From contig RSEH01000192.1 in assembly GCA_006503475.1 (NCBI GenBank), forward strand, positions 1 to 64,000: a stretch of DNA of 64,000 nucleotides, read 5' to 3'. Within the stretch, counting starts at the first letter, position 1. Every line of letters begins with the position of its first letter. This stretch comes from Stentor roeselii (lineage: Eukaryota; Ciliophora; Heterotrichea; Heterotrichida; Stentoridae). Below, piece after piece: positions 9,144-18,723 of this stretch. The notes under the pieces were generated by a model, which made no database searches, was not told the DNA's origin, and saw only the letters and a program-made list of their open reading frames with translations. A program made the translations under genes and the position numbers.

Positions 9144-10784
9144 ATGAGACGTCTTATAACCTACAAGACAGTCTCCATAAAATTCCACCAAGACTGCCGA
9201 GAATCCTTATTCCAAGGAATCAATTCCTTAAGTAAAGCAGTATCTTCAACCCTCGGTCCAAAGGTTTTTTCCAAATAGGGTCGAAACGTGGCACTCGACT
9301 ACGAGTTAGGTCCTCCAAAGATAACAAAAGACGGTGTAACAGTTGCCAAACACATCGAATTCCGCAACGGTTGGGCAGATCTGGGCAGTAAAGTAATAAA
9401 ATTTCCAGCACACGAGTCAAATAACCACGCAGGTGACGGTACAACAACCTCAACAATAATCGCCTGCAGTATTTTAGGCCAAGGTTTAAAGTACCTAAAC
9501 AAAGGTCATCACCCGATTTTAGTGAAGGAAGGTCTTGTGAAGGCAGGTGATTTCGTTGACAAGTACCTGGTGTCCAAGTCGAACCCAGTAACCAGTGAGT
9601 CCGAATTGTTAGCCATCTGTAAAATCGCCTGTAATAATGACGTTCAACTGGCAGAAATGCTGATGGGAGGCGTTTTAAATGCAGGACGTGATGGAGCGTT
9701 TTTAGTTGAAGAAGGCAACGCGTTTGAAGACCGCATCACAGTGTCCAACGGGCTAATCCTTCCGAGAGGCTACGCAAGTCAGATGTTCGGCATCAGTCAG
9801 TTCGAGTAAGGCCTAAACAGACTGAAATTCGAGAATCCGCTGATTTTATGCTCAAATCAAAAACTTCATGAACTTCAGGACTGCATTCATTTACTTGAAC
9901 TCGCAAAGACCATGGGAAGAAGTCTCGTCGTCGCTGCTGCTGATGTTGATAATGAAGTCTTGCAAACCCTTTTACATAATAAAGAACGTGCTGAACTCTC
10001 TTGTGTCGCTATCAACTTTCCAAATGAACCAAATTTTCCCTTTTTAGAAGATTTTGCACATTTCACTGGAGCGACTTTGCTCAATGAGCACCTGATTCGA
10101 GATGCGACCATTAAAGACCTTGGGTCCTGTGCAAGGTTAAATATTGACTCCATGAGAACCACAGTTTTTAACGGAAAAGGCGACACAAAACTCAGAAAAG
10201 ATCAACTTTTAACTGAAATCATCAACGAAACTGACCCTTTAGCTCAAAGTGTCATCAAAGAAAGACTTCAAAGACTCTCTGGAAAACTCGCTTTTTTTGA
10301 AATTGGAGTCAAAGGGGGAAAAGTCGCCATGGCTGAACGTCGTGATCGGATTGTTGATAGTTTAAATTCTATCAAATCTGCTTGTAAAGAAGGATTCTTA
10401 CCTGGAGGGGGAAGTTCTTTATTGTTCGCGGCTAGGGCTTTGAAAGGCTTCCGACTTGGAACTGAAGAAGATGTCGGAATTCGCATCTTGCAGGAAGCTT
10501 TGAAAGAACCGGCTACTATGATTGCACTTAATTCTAATGTTGGACTCACTGCTATTGATCAACTCTGGGAAAATTTGGATGAGGAAATGGGAATTGATGT
10601 TGGAATGGAGGAAATTTGTAATTTGGTCGATCGAGGAATTATTGATAGCACTGGAGTCGTTAGGCAGGCGGTTAGGGCTGCCGTTTCAGTTTCGCAGATG
10701 CTTTTAGGGACTAGTGCTGCTATTTCGAAGGTTAAGAGGTATGAACCTACAAGGTTAAATTTATACAAAAAACAAGTTTTTTAA
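9144..10784 (+). CDS. HSP60: chaperonin Hsp60/Cpn60 (mitochondrial, group I), two introns
   Basis: Three exons (9144-9263, 9279-9805, 9821-10784) give a 536-aa protein after removing two 15-nt introns. The first junction rebuilds LGPK|GRNVALD, the classic Cpn60 nucleotide-binding segment, and the second rebuilds QFELKFENPLIL. ATP-site motif GDGTTTSTI at 92-100 (catalytic Asp93) and the GFLPGGGSSLL motif near residue 400 are present. The N-terminus MRRLITYKTVSIKF is basic and Ser/Thr-bearing, as in a mitochondrial presequence. The protein is clearly divergent from standard Hsp60, and the C-terminal GGM repeat is missing. In the family it forms a heptameric folding chamber with Cpn10 in the matrix. 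A duplicate, specialised Cpn60 is possible. Confidence 0.93.
9264..9278 (+). other. 15-nt intron 1 of Hsp60
   Basis: Reads gttttttccaaatag, with A at position 10. It carries an in-frame TAG if unspliced. Unusually, the donor is GTTT rather than GTAA. Confidence 0.93.
9806..9820 (+). other. 15-nt intron 2 of Hsp60
   Basis: Reads gtaaggcctaaacag, with A at position 10. It falls inside a codon (phase 2). Removal restores the conserved Cpn60 sequence on both sides. Confidence 0.94.
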
Positions 10785-11012
10785 GTATTTTTAGAATTGA
10801 AGTGAAGGGTTAGGTTTCAGTGGTTGAGGATTGATGAGATTTGAAGGATTAATTATTTTAGTATAGGTGATGAGAATTTAGTGTTTTTAGTATTTGATTT
10901 AAGGATTTTAATAGGATGGATTATATCTTTTGTTTTTAATAGACTTATGAACATAGCAAGTTATTATCTCTCTTTACTAGATTACTCTTAATGATATTTT
11001 AATTATCACATC

Positions 11013-11495
11013 TTAAATATTAGACTCAGGAAGCTTTGGTACTTCAACTTGTACATAAGTAAAATTATCAATTCCAGAAAACCGGCTTGATCTTGAACAA
11101 GGTCTTCCTTCGATCTCCAAAGATTGAAGAGTTGCTTCATGTCTCATCAGGATAGGTCTAAGCCTAGAAGTATTCGTGAGGCCCTTGTTTTTATACTTTT
11201 TCTGCAAAACTGGTGTATAACAAGTTCTTGAACAGTCCTGGTTCAGTAGTTTCTTAACTTTTGAATTAGTTTTCAAAGGTCGAGTCGAAGACTTGACTGA
11301 GAAGTTAGAAATATTCAAAGAAGGCCGAAGTTTGAAAGAAGCAGCTAGCTTTTCGTATATTTTTTCTTCTGCTGTTGAACAAACAAAAATTTTCGGTTTA
11401 GAATGTTTTCTGAAAGTTGAGTTGAAAGCTGGAGCTTTTTTAAGATTTGGTGTAAAAGTGTAAGAAAAAAATCCATTCTTTTGAGTGTTGAGCAT
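11013..11495 (-). CDS. hypothetical basic protein, 160 aa
   Basis: Unrecognised. Rich in Lys, Arg, Ser and Thr with scattered Pro and Cys, low in acids until the C-terminus (YVQVEVPKLPESNI), probably disordered. No signal peptide, TM or coiled coil. Such basic low-complexity proteins are common in ciliate cytoskeletons, but there is no specific evidence. It is convergent with the Hsp60 gene. Confidence 0.6.
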   Translation of the reverse strand: MLNTQKNGFFSYTFTPNLKKAPAFNSTFRKHSKPKIFVCSTAEEKIYEKLAASFKLRPSLNISNFSVKSSTRPLKTNSKVKKLLNQDCSRTCYTPVLQKKYKNKGLTNTSRLRPILMRHEATLQSLEIEGRPCSRSSRFSGIDNFTYVQVEVPKLPESNI

Positions 11496-11579
11496 TAATT
11501 ATTATGTATATTTCAAGTAAAAATAAACCCAAATCTTAAACCTAAAAAAAGTTTGATTCTAATCCCTAAATATATCACC

Positions 11580-11730
11580 CTTATTCTAATCTTGAAAATA
11601 ACACCCCAATATACTGTTTAGAAATAACACCCTGATTATACTAATTCTTATAAATAACACCCTTATAAAATTTCTTAGAAATAACACCCTGATTATACTA
11701 ATTCTTATAAATAACATCCTGATTATCAAA
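11580..11730. repeat. short tandem repeat with ATAACACCC core, about 57-nt period
   Basis: The core ATAACACCC (once ATAACATCC) recurs five times between about 11608 and 11725. Two copies of a longer unit starting at 11621 and 11678 (57-nt offset) match almost perfectly over about 40 nt. It lies in the 325-nt spacer between divergent genes (starts at 11495 minus and 11821 plus). Otherwise the spacer holds no feature that I can see. Confidence 0.75.
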
Positions 11731-11820
11731 AAAATCCTAAAATAATTAAATAATTGAATAGATAAAGTTTAATATGATATCAGTTTAATTGTTTTCTTAT
11801 AATTATTGTTACCTAGTTAA

Positions 11821-13254
11821 ATGCAAATGGACATCGAATCAATTCAAGAAGCGGACGAAGAAAATGAAATTGAGCGACAAGAGAACAGGAACTCAAACAT
11901 AGGATACTCTATTAACCGAATGGAGACAGAATATGTGGACGATGACGAGCAAGCCTACGATCTTGACTCAATCGAAGAAATTTTCATGAAGTACATTTGG
12001 AATGTCTCTTCCTGGCTAGTCTCTTTAATATTCGGGTACCTTTTCCTCTTAAACTTGATTTCAATCGATTCAATCCTGCTCCCGTTGCTTCTACTGGAGT
12101 TGAAATTCGCTTTTTCAAATCTCTTACTTCTAAAATCCGAATACGAAATCATAGACCAAGTTCTTAGAAGTATTCACTTTATGAGACTTTTAGACTGCAT
12201 CGCATATATAATCAGCTACTCTTTAATTCTCCTGCATCTTCACAGTTTATCACTATTCTCCTACTCAACAATCCCTCTAGCTTTTATGCAGATTCACAGA
12301 CTGTTCATTAAAGTAAACTCTCCAAACAACTGTGTAACATTTGCAGGAATTGTAATTTTTATCTAGATCCACAACATCCAACGCTGGGGCAAACTTGTTA
12401 TTTTAATCAACCTGAGCGTCAGACTAGACAAGTTTTTAATAATCAGCTGGTCAGTTGTGTTCTGGCCAGGCCTTGCTTGGACATGTCTGGGATTTTTGAT
12501 CACTATTCCTTTACTCTGTGTTTTCAGTCAGAACTTGTTAAGTCGATATCGAGATTTGAATCTTTTTTATATTCACTGTTGGTTGATTTATGTGAGTTTA
12601 GGATCCTCTCTCACTACTTTAGTATTTTACTTCAACTTTAACATGATTAAGACCAAAGTCTTAATCATCCCTTTTGTGTACTTGCTTGGCTTTATCCTTT
12701 TAACAGTTCGACTAAGGAAACAACTTACTTTAGCCTCTTGGGAGTTCTTTTTAGCTGATAACTTTTCAGCGAATCCTTTTAATAATCATGACCAGCCTCT
12801 ACCAATCCCAGGCTCTCAAAAGCTTTACATAGACCGATCACTGAAAAATAAATTGACAAAAGTCATAAAACAAGCACCTGCAGTATTAATCAAGTTGACA
12901 AAACCCAATATTCAAAGTCGCAGCGACAAGTTAAAAAGACGTAGTCTAAGTCGTCGAACATTAAGTCAAGTGATGGATTTTCCGAATCCCAAAAATTCTC
13001 ATGTCCGTTCTCAGAGTTCAAACCTCGCTTATGACTTCAGCTCAATAAAGCCACTCTGCAAGTTCTGCACAATAAACGATGGAGTTAACCGATTCATCGA
13101 GTGCGGTCATGGAGAGCTTTGCGCAGGCTGCGCCGAGCAGTACCTTCAAAGTAAGACAAAATGTTACGTCTGCCAAGATTCAGTCTCAGGAGTGTTGAAT
13201 GATTACAATGAAAAGAAAAAGCATTCAAAAAAGTTCAGTTTCGGTCAAGTGTAA
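11821..13254 (+). CDS. multi-pass membrane RING-finger protein (putative E3 ligase), one intron
   Basis: Exons 11821-12351 and 12367-13254 give 472 aa. Residues 1-55 are acidic and polar. Several hydrophobic segments follow from about residue 60 to 300 (for example WLVSLIFGYLFLLNLIS and VVFWPGLAWTCLGFLI). The C-terminus carries a C3HC4-type RING at about 410-455: CKFC, then CGHGELCAGC, then CYVC. Membrane-anchored RING proteins of this layout act as ubiquitin ligases at ER, mitochondrial or endosomal membranes; target and compartment are unknown. Without the intron both halves would look like incomplete genes. A 28-nt spacer separates it from the next start. Confidence 0.85.
12352..12366 (+). 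other. 15-nt intron in the RING gene
   Basis: Reads gtaatttttatctag, with A at position 10. Phase 0. It contains an in-frame stop. Removal joins two hydrophobic membrane segments in one frame. Confidence 0.92.
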
Positions 13255-13282
13255 GTTAGTTAAAGACTTTAATATTAATTTA

Positions 13283-13834
13283 ATGACCACTAGCATTAGA
13301 ATCAAAAGCAAACTCAGTCCAAATAGTCGCGCAGGTCCTGAAGTTCTGCACTTCGGGAAGAAAGGATTGATGAACACTTGCAGAAGTGACCCTCTTCTGA
13401 GTTTTAACGAGAAAAAACTGTTAAAGTCTCTGCAGGATTCGAAAGTTATTCATAATGTCAACTTGCAGATTCCTTCTCTTAATAGTCCTAACCTTTCAAC
13501 TTCGAACAGTAAAAATAAAAAGAAACAAAGTGCTAGTATCAAAGGGTTTACAAGTAAAATCTCAGTCAGACCTAGTAAGGATGGCCTTAAGACTAAGAAA
13601 TCTACGAAAGAGTTCATGATTCGAGAAGGGGTCAGTGAAATGACTCAAGATGTTGAAATTTCTCGTGAAAATAACTTGAAAAATCACGATGGACTTGAAA
13701 GCGAACTGAAAAAAGCTATTGATGAAAATAAAAGACTCAGGAAAATCATGGATGAGGAAAAAGGTTTTGAAAGTCAAATTGATGAGATGATGAAATCTTT
13801 CAAATCAAGACTTTTTAAGTTTCTATATGATTAA
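13283..13834 (+). CDS. hypothetical basic protein with C-terminal coiled coil, 183 aa
   Basis: I chose the Met at 13283 because the longer frame upstream runs into the end of the RING gene. The N-terminal two thirds are basic and Ser-rich (probably disordered). Residues about 135-175 form a likely coiled coil (ESELKKAIDENKRLRKIMDE). No known domain. The stop codon overlaps the stop of the convergent zinc-finger gene: both use the palindrome TTAA at 13831-13834. Confidence 0.65.
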   Translation: MTTSIRIKSKLSPNSRAGPEVLHFGKKGLMNTCRSDPLLSFNEKKLLKSLQDSKVIHNVNLQIPSLNSPNLSTSNSKNKKKQSASIKGFTSKISVRPSKDGLKTKKSTKEFMIREGVSEMTQDVEISRENNLKNHDGLESELKKAIDENKRLRKIMDEEKGFESQIDEMMKSFKSRLFKFLYD

Positions 13835-14022
13835 TTTACATTATGAGATGTTTTCAGGTGACGTGCGAGACCTCGCTTGTATTTATATGACTTTTGGCAG
13901 GGTGCACAGTAAAACTTTTTCAAGTAGCTGTGAACATATTTTTGGTGCTCGGATAAGTATTTTTTAGTTTTAAACTTAGTACCACAAAAACAGATGTTTT
14001 CTTTAGTGATTAACACCTCCAT
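13831..14022 (-). CDS. 63-aa C2H2 zinc-finger protein
   Basis: A tiny protein that is almost entirely zinc finger. The second finger is canonical: Cys39, Cys42, His55, His60 with the usual Phe/Leu core (FYCAPCQKSYKYKRGLARHL). The first is atypical: Cys11 and Cys13 are only one residue apart, with His26 and His31 in the right places. It may bind nucleic acid or act as a fragment-like regulator. The zinc-ligand pattern argues that it is real despite its length. No further exon was seen upstream. Convergent with the gene at 13283-13834. Confidence 0.72.
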   Translation of the reverse strand: MEVLITKENICFCGTKFKTKKYLSEHQKYVHSYLKKFYCAPCQKSYKYKRGLARHLKTSHNVN

Positions 14023-14315
14023 TTATACAAATTTCCTCATCTTAAAAATTGATTTAATTTCAATGAATAATCATTTTTAAACAACGAACCATTCCATCAA
14101 CTTAAACAATCCACTATTCATTTAATTCCAATTTATTCAATCCTTAAAAAAATCCTTCTCTTAAAACTAAAATTTCCCAATCCTTGCAATTTTCTCCTCC
14201 AAATTCTCATCCTCCATCATTCCACCCTCAAACCTCTTTCACAAACACCCACCTTCTCCAAATCCAATTCTTTCCACACCCTTCAATTCAATCGAAAATT
14301 CAAAACCCCAAATAA

Positions 14316-15389
14316 ATGGAAGAACCAGTGCCAGAAGGGAAAACCCGTTTCTCAGCAGGAGGTACGACATTCACAGTGGACAGCCGCTACGAGTTCATCA
14401 AAAAGATCGGCCACGGTGCTTACGGAGTAGTAGTGGCTGCAAAAGACCACCAAACCGGGCAAAAGATTGCAATCAAGAAGATCCCGAACGCTTTCGAAGA
14501 CCTGATCGACGCGAAGCGAATTGTGCGCGAAATAAAGCTTCTTGGTTTTTTCGACCACGAGAACACGATCAGTTTGCTTGACGTGATGCTTCCGCCCCGT
14601 CGGACTGGGTACAATGACATCTACATCGTGACTGACCTGATGGAGACGGACCTGCACCGAGTGATCTACTCGAAGCAAGTTCTAAGTAACGAGCACATTC
14701 AGTACTTCATGTACCAGATCCTCCGAGGCGTGCTATACATGCACTCCGCGAATGTGATTCATCGCGATATCAAGCCTTCCAACTTACTCCTCAACAAACA
14801 GTGCGACTTGAAAATCTGTGACTTAGGACTTGCCCGTGGATATGATGTGAACACTGAAAATCTCACTGAATATGTCGTCACCAGATGGTACCGCGCGCCT
14901 GAAGTTGTATTGAACAGTTCTCAATATACCGAACAAATTGATGTTTGGAGTGTTGGGTGTGTCTTCTCTGAACTACTTGGAAGAAATCCGCTCTTCCCCG
15001 GAGAAGACTATCTTGACTTGGTGCAGAAAATTATTTCAGTCCTGGGAACTCCTTCAGCTGAAGACATGCAGTTCATTGAAAACCCGGCTGCTAAACGATT
15101 TATCAGCAAATTGCCGAAGAAGGAAAAAACTCGGTGGAATGTAGTTTATCCAAAGGCTAACTCTGTCGCTTTGGACTTGCTGGATAAAATGCTTGTCTTC
15201 AACCCGACGAAGAGGTGGACTGTCAAACAGTGCCTCGAACACCCGTATTTCAATGGACTTCATAACCCTGAAGAAGAGCCTCTCGCTAGTCAGCCTTTTG
15301 ACTGGAGTTTTGATAATTTTGAACCCACCAAGGAAATATTGCAGAATATGGTCTATGAAGAAGCTCTTAAGTTCCACCCGGCACAGTAA
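14316..15389 (+). CDS. ERK-type MAP kinase
   Basis: The 357-aa protein has all MAPK features: GHGAYGVV loop, AIKKIPNAF, VIHRDIKPSNLLLN catalytic loop, CDLGLARG, activation motif T184-E185-Y186 (TEY, ERK class) and VVTRWYRAPEV. The CMGC insert and a C-terminal extension ending near the common-docking area are present. It should be activated by a MEK-type dual-specificity kinase through TEY. The upstream 290 nt (14023-14315) are strikingly G-poor and C-rich. It is convergent with the CK1-like gene, only 11 nt away. Confidence 0.95.
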   Translation: MEEPVPEGKTRFSAGGTTFTVDSRYEFIKKIGHGAYGVVVAAKDHQTGQKIAIKKIPNAFEDLIDAKRIVREIKLLGFFDHENTISLLDVMLPPRRTGYNDIYIVTDLMETDLHRVIYSKQVLSNEHIQYFMYQILRGVLYMHSANVIHRDIKPSNLLLNKQCDLKICDLGLARGYDVNTENLTEYVVTRWYRAPEVVLNSSQYTEQIDVWSVGCVFSELLGRNPLFPGEDYLDLVQKIISVLGTPSAEDMQFIENPAAKRFISKLPKKEKTRWNVVYPKANSVALDLLDKMLVFNPTKRWTVKQCLEHPYFNGLHNPEEEPLASQPFDWSFDNFEPTKEILQNMVYEEALKFHPAQ

Positions 15390-15400
15390 GAAATTAGATA

Positions 15401-16594
15401 TTATAATTCAGTAGACTTTTCAATTGGGTAATGGAATAACGAGGGGAATGAGGATGTGTTTGATAAGCGATGGGATGATAATAGTGATAGGTTTAAACTT
15501 TCGCTTGAGGATGAGGGACACCTAGAAATTATAATATTTGCATGATTCCCTTCCATCTGAAACTCACCATTTTCTTCTCCCAATCCAACATCGCTTTTCC
15601 TTAGAGACCCCTGCTGTTTTTCGCTAAAACTCCTTTTCGAATATTCCAGAATCTCAAAACTTTCATTTCTATGGCTAACATTCAAACTAATATCAATTTT
15701 TTCATAATCCTCATCATTTTCCATACCCTCTAATAGCACTTCAGATATTTTCCTCAAAGGATCAGCTCCTAAAGCATTCAAACATCCTCTAATTTTCGAC
15801 CTCAAATAACAATAATCAGGTTTAGAGTCAAACTTCATGTTTCTAGTATAAGAAAATAAGTTTCTAATTTCCTGAGGAAAGTTATCAAACCACCCAGACT
15901 GTAAAAAGTTAATTTTTTCCTCAAATTCACAACTTTTGACCATTCCCAAGTCCTTTTTCCTTTCCCACGGCAAAGCCCCTTGACCCAAAAAAGCCAAAAC
16001 AAACCAAAGACTTTCCAAATCATCTCTTCTCGAACATTCATACCCAAGACTAACCCAAGCCGAAGAAAAAATCGTCTGAAAAGACTTTTTCGTTTTTTTC
16101 ATCTTTAAATGAAGCCCGCTTTTCGAATCCCTGAACAATTTCATCGAAGTCAAATCAACCAAAAAGATTTTTTCTGACTTTGACGAAATCCCCGTCATCA
16201 AGTGTTCAGGTCTCAAATCTCGATGTACAAAGTTCTTGGAATGAATGACTTCCAGTCGAGTGACGACCTGATCAGCAATCCTTAAAACTGAATCAATAGA
16301 AAGACGCTTCTTGTTCGATTCGAAATAATGTTGCACTGAAAGCCCCAGAAGGTCGAAAATCAAGATGTTTTTATTCAGGTCGTTGAAAAAAGAGTAGGTC
16401 TGGATAAAACCTTCTGTGTTCTGAAATAGTTTATAAAGTCGTGACTCGTATTGAAGTTTACTTGAAGAGTCGTTTTCGATTTTCGCTGCGAAATTTTTCC
16501 CAGTTTTGCAGTGAGTTACTAGGAAGATACTGCTGTTTGACCCTTTGGATATCAGGTCTTTAACGATATAAAATCCTGCGATTTTATTTTCCAT
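15401..16594 (-). CDS. CK1-family kinase with degenerate active site
   Basis: CK1 fold signatures are clear: SRRDDLESLWFVLAFLGQGA with PWE is the CK1 hallmark (SRRDDLESLGY...GSLPW). ATP-site Lys is kept (FAAKIE), as is the catalytic Asp (HRDLRPEHL). However, the catalytic-loop Lys is Arg, the Mg-binding Asn is His, and DFG reads DLT (FLVDLTSMKLF). It is therefore either a weak kinase or a pseudokinase. The C-terminal 110 residues are Ser/Glu-rich and probably disordered. Length 397 aa. Resembles divergent CK1/TTBK-like expansions known in ciliates. Confidence 0.87.
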   Translation of the reverse strand: MENKIAGFYIVKDLISKGSNSSIFLVTHCKTGKNFAAKIENDSSSKLQYESRLYKLFQNTEGFIQTYSFFNDLNKNILIFDLLGLSVQHYFESNKKRLSIDSVLRIADQVVTRLEVIHSKNFVHRDLRPEHLMTGISSKSEKIFLVDLTSMKLFRDSKSGLHLKMKKTKKSFQTIFSSAWVSLGYECSRRDDLESLWFVLAFLGQGALPWERKKDLGMVKSCEFEEKINFLQSGWFDNFPQEIRNLFSYTRNMKFDSKPDYCYLRSKIRGCLNALGADPLRKISEVLLEGMENDEDYEKIDISLNVSHRNESFEILEYSKRSFSEKQQGSLRKSDVGLGEENGEFQMEGNHANIIISRCPSSSSESLNLSLLSSHRLSNTSSFPSLFHYPIEKSTEL

Positions 16595-16734
16595 GGATTG
16601 AAAAGTTGGATTATTAAACCTGCATTCTTCTAGTTAATGAAAAGGTAAAAACTTTTCAGATATAAGCTATGGAAAATTTGTACTTATAACATTTGAAATC
16701 TTCTTAGAACTATAATTAACCTCTAATAATCAAT

Positions 16735-17250
16735 ATGGAACCTCGACGCAAATGGGCGGACAGCGATTCAGACGACGAAATTGACGACCAGCCCGATGAA
16801 GCCATAGGTGAAAATATTATCACTTCACTTAAGACTGTCGAAACCAACAACGCCAAGCCAGTCAAAACAAAGAAAAAAAAAGTTAAAAAAGAAGAACCTG
16901 AAGAAAAAGTTGATCCCAACCTCGTCACCAAAATCGTCAAGGAAGCACCCAAAGCTAATAATAAAAGCTTGAGGGCTGATGGAACCACTGCCTCGAAAAA
17001 GGAAAAAAAGGAGAAGGAAATGGAAGAATTGAATAAATTACTTGAAGAGTTGGGAACTGGAAATACTCCTGCTGATAGTGAGGCTTTGTCTAAGGGTGAG
17101 GAGAATAAGGAAGAAAGTAAAACTCAAGGCAAGGGCAAAAAGGGTAAGTCAAACAAAAAGGAGATCTTCGAGAACGTCCGAAGTGAAATAGCAGCAAGAA
17201 ACGAGAAAACCAAAAAGAGCAAGAAAAAGGAGAAGTTTCATAATTACTAA
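16735..17250 (+). CDS. Lys/Glu-rich low-complexity protein, 171 aa
   Basis: The N-terminus MEPRRKWADSDSDDEIDD (a Trp next to an Asp/Ser acidic run) is followed by long Lys/Glu stretches and a short helical segment KEMEELNKLLEELG near residue 95-108. The ending is strongly basic. It resembles translation- or ribosome-associated disordered proteins (eIF3j-like or nucleolar), but I cannot place it in a family. Complete frame with an A-rich start context. Confidence 0.68.
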   Translation: MEPRRKWADSDSDDEIDDQPDEAIGENIITSLKTVETNNAKPVKTKKKKVKKEEPEEKVDPNLVTKIVKEAPKANNKSLRADGTTASKKEKKEKEMEELNKLLEELGTGNTPADSEALSKGEENKEESKTQGKGKKGKSNKKEIFENVRSEIAARNEKTKKSKKKEKFHNY

Positions 17251-17295
17251 GCCACAGATTAGGATGATAATATAGGAAATCCATTCTCAATACTA

Positions 17296-17601
17296 ATGGA
17301 ATTCAAGTACAAGCATAAAAGCGCTCATATCCGAGATCTTTCTCCACTAGTTATACGACTCCAGCCTCTTGAACAATACCAGTCGCCTTGGAAGTACTTC
17401 CCAAGCCTTAAGCAGAGTTACTTGCAAGAAGACTACTCGTTTGTTGTCAAAAAACGCAAAATTAAACTACAACTGCCTAGCGTTAAGAATAATTTAGAGA
17501 ATTTGATTGATCAACGGCAGCCCTCGTTTTTCAAAAATAAAGTTTTTCCTAAAAAGATTGCGAAATTCAGATCGCTTTCTCCTATAAAAATGAAATCATA
17601 G
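17296..17601 (+). CDS. hypothetical basic protein, 101 aa
   Basis: Unrecognised, basic (many K/R), with aromatic residues in the first half (SPWKYFPSLKQSYLQEDYSF) and a short Ser-Pro motif near the end (RSLSPIKMKS). No TM, signal or coiled coil. Starts 45 nt after the Lys/Glu-rich gene on the same strand. Confidence 0.6.
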   Translation: MEFKYKHKSAHIRDLSPLVIRLQPLEQYQSPWKYFPSLKQSYLQEDYSFVVKKRKIKLQLPSVKNNLENLIDQRQPSFFKNKVFPKKIAKFRSLSPIKMKS

Positions 17602-17959
17602 AGAATCAAGAAATAATTAAACTTTGCTTTTAGTTAAGTTCTTGTGGTTCTTGGCTTGGAAAGACGCTGGTTAAATAAAGACTTTTCAGATAAATCTTGT
17701 TTAGTCTAAGTTAATATTTCGAGACTTTCTTTGAATTATTTTAAGTTAACTGGTTTAGATTGGTTTATATTTAAATCTGAACTTGTATTTCATCTTATTT
17801 TAATTTTTGTCATTAAAATTCAATAAAAAGTTTCTTTCTCACACATTTTCTTAGAAAAAATCCTAAATAATCAATATCTACAAGTAATCTTATCTAACTC
17901 AATTACCCTTCCTAAACCTTTATCATTATTAATCCTTTCAATAAATCAAATAACTCAAA
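17602..17959. other. intergenic, 358 nt
   Basis: T/G-rich in the left half, A/C-rich towards the next start. No feature recognised. Confidence 0.6.
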
Positions 17960-18718
17960 ATGGACGAGGCCCTTCTTCCACCAGTTGAAAAGCCAAAAAC
18001 CTTTCTAGAAATCTACCTTTTCCACAACTTCTCGACCAAAAAATCAAGAAAATTTTTCTACCTGAAATGTTTTCTACTGATTCTCCTTCTCCTTCTGATA
18101 TTCTCATCACAAGCAATAAACTCATCAACCTCAAGATCTCCAAAGTGCATTGAAGACCGTATATTTAATCTGACATCTTCAATAAACTCTTACTTCTCAT
18201 CAAGTCCATCAATAAAAAACAGTTTCGTGATCCTTTCCTCCTTTTTTCTAGATTTGAACATTTCAATATTTTTAGGAATCTTCCTCCTCTGGGGAGACTC
18301 TTGGAGAGAAGTGATCTTCGCAGGTTCCTTCTACTCAATTCGTGGCCTTTTGCAAGCTCTAACAATTTTAGGCTTTCCCGAGGGTTTCATATGGGAATAC
18401 CCAGGAATTTACTCATTATTGATCACATACGTTCGAAGTTCTGACTTTTTTTATTCAGGCCACGTGGGAATGATGATGTTTACAGGGATTTATTATTACA
18501 GAAATCACTTCTTAGGTCTTATGTGGTATTCAGTATTTTGCTGTATTTTTGAAGCAATTGTGATGGTTTTGGTGAGATGTCATTACAGCATCGACATCGT
18601 CGGAGCGCTGATCTTTTGTCATTATTTCTGGATTTTAAGCAAAGATTTCGCGTTTTACGCTGATGTCCTCGGGTTTCGACAGGCTCGTGAAGCCAAGGGT
18701 GAACTAATAGGTTATTAA
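17960..18718 (+). CDS. PAP2-type membrane phosphotransferase (sphingomyelin-synthase-like)
   Basis: The 252-aa polytopic protein has about six TM segments. Catalytic motifs of the PAP2/SMS superfamily are visible: YSGHVGMMMF (His of the triad) and VRCHYSIDIVGALI (His and Asp of the triad), the second being the HYTxD motif typical of sphingomyelin synthases and phosphatidylcholine:DAG cholinephosphotransferases. It likely moves a phosphocholine or phosphoethanolamine head group between lipids at Golgi or plasma membrane. The donor and acceptor cannot be deduced. It ends only 5 nt before the methyltransferase start. Confidence 0.82.
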   Translation: MDEALLPPVEKPKTFLEIYLFHNFSTKKSRKFFYLKCFLLILLLLLIFSSQAINSSTSRSPKCIEDRIFNLTSSINSYFSSSPSIKNSFVILSSFFLDLNISIFLGIFLLWGDSWREVIFAGSFYSIRGLLQALTILGFPEGFIWEYPGIYSLLITYVRSSDFFYSGHVGMMMFTGIYYYRNHFLGLMWYSVFCCIFEAIVMVLVRCHYSIDIVGALIFCHYFWILSKDFAFYADVLGFRQAREAKGELIGY

Positions 18719-18723
18719 TAAGA

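Noticed and set aside
13199-13282. Earlier Met at 13199 for the gene ending at 13834
   Set aside because: It would overlap the RING gene's 3' end in another frame. The Met at 13283 has an A/T-rich flank typical of starts here.
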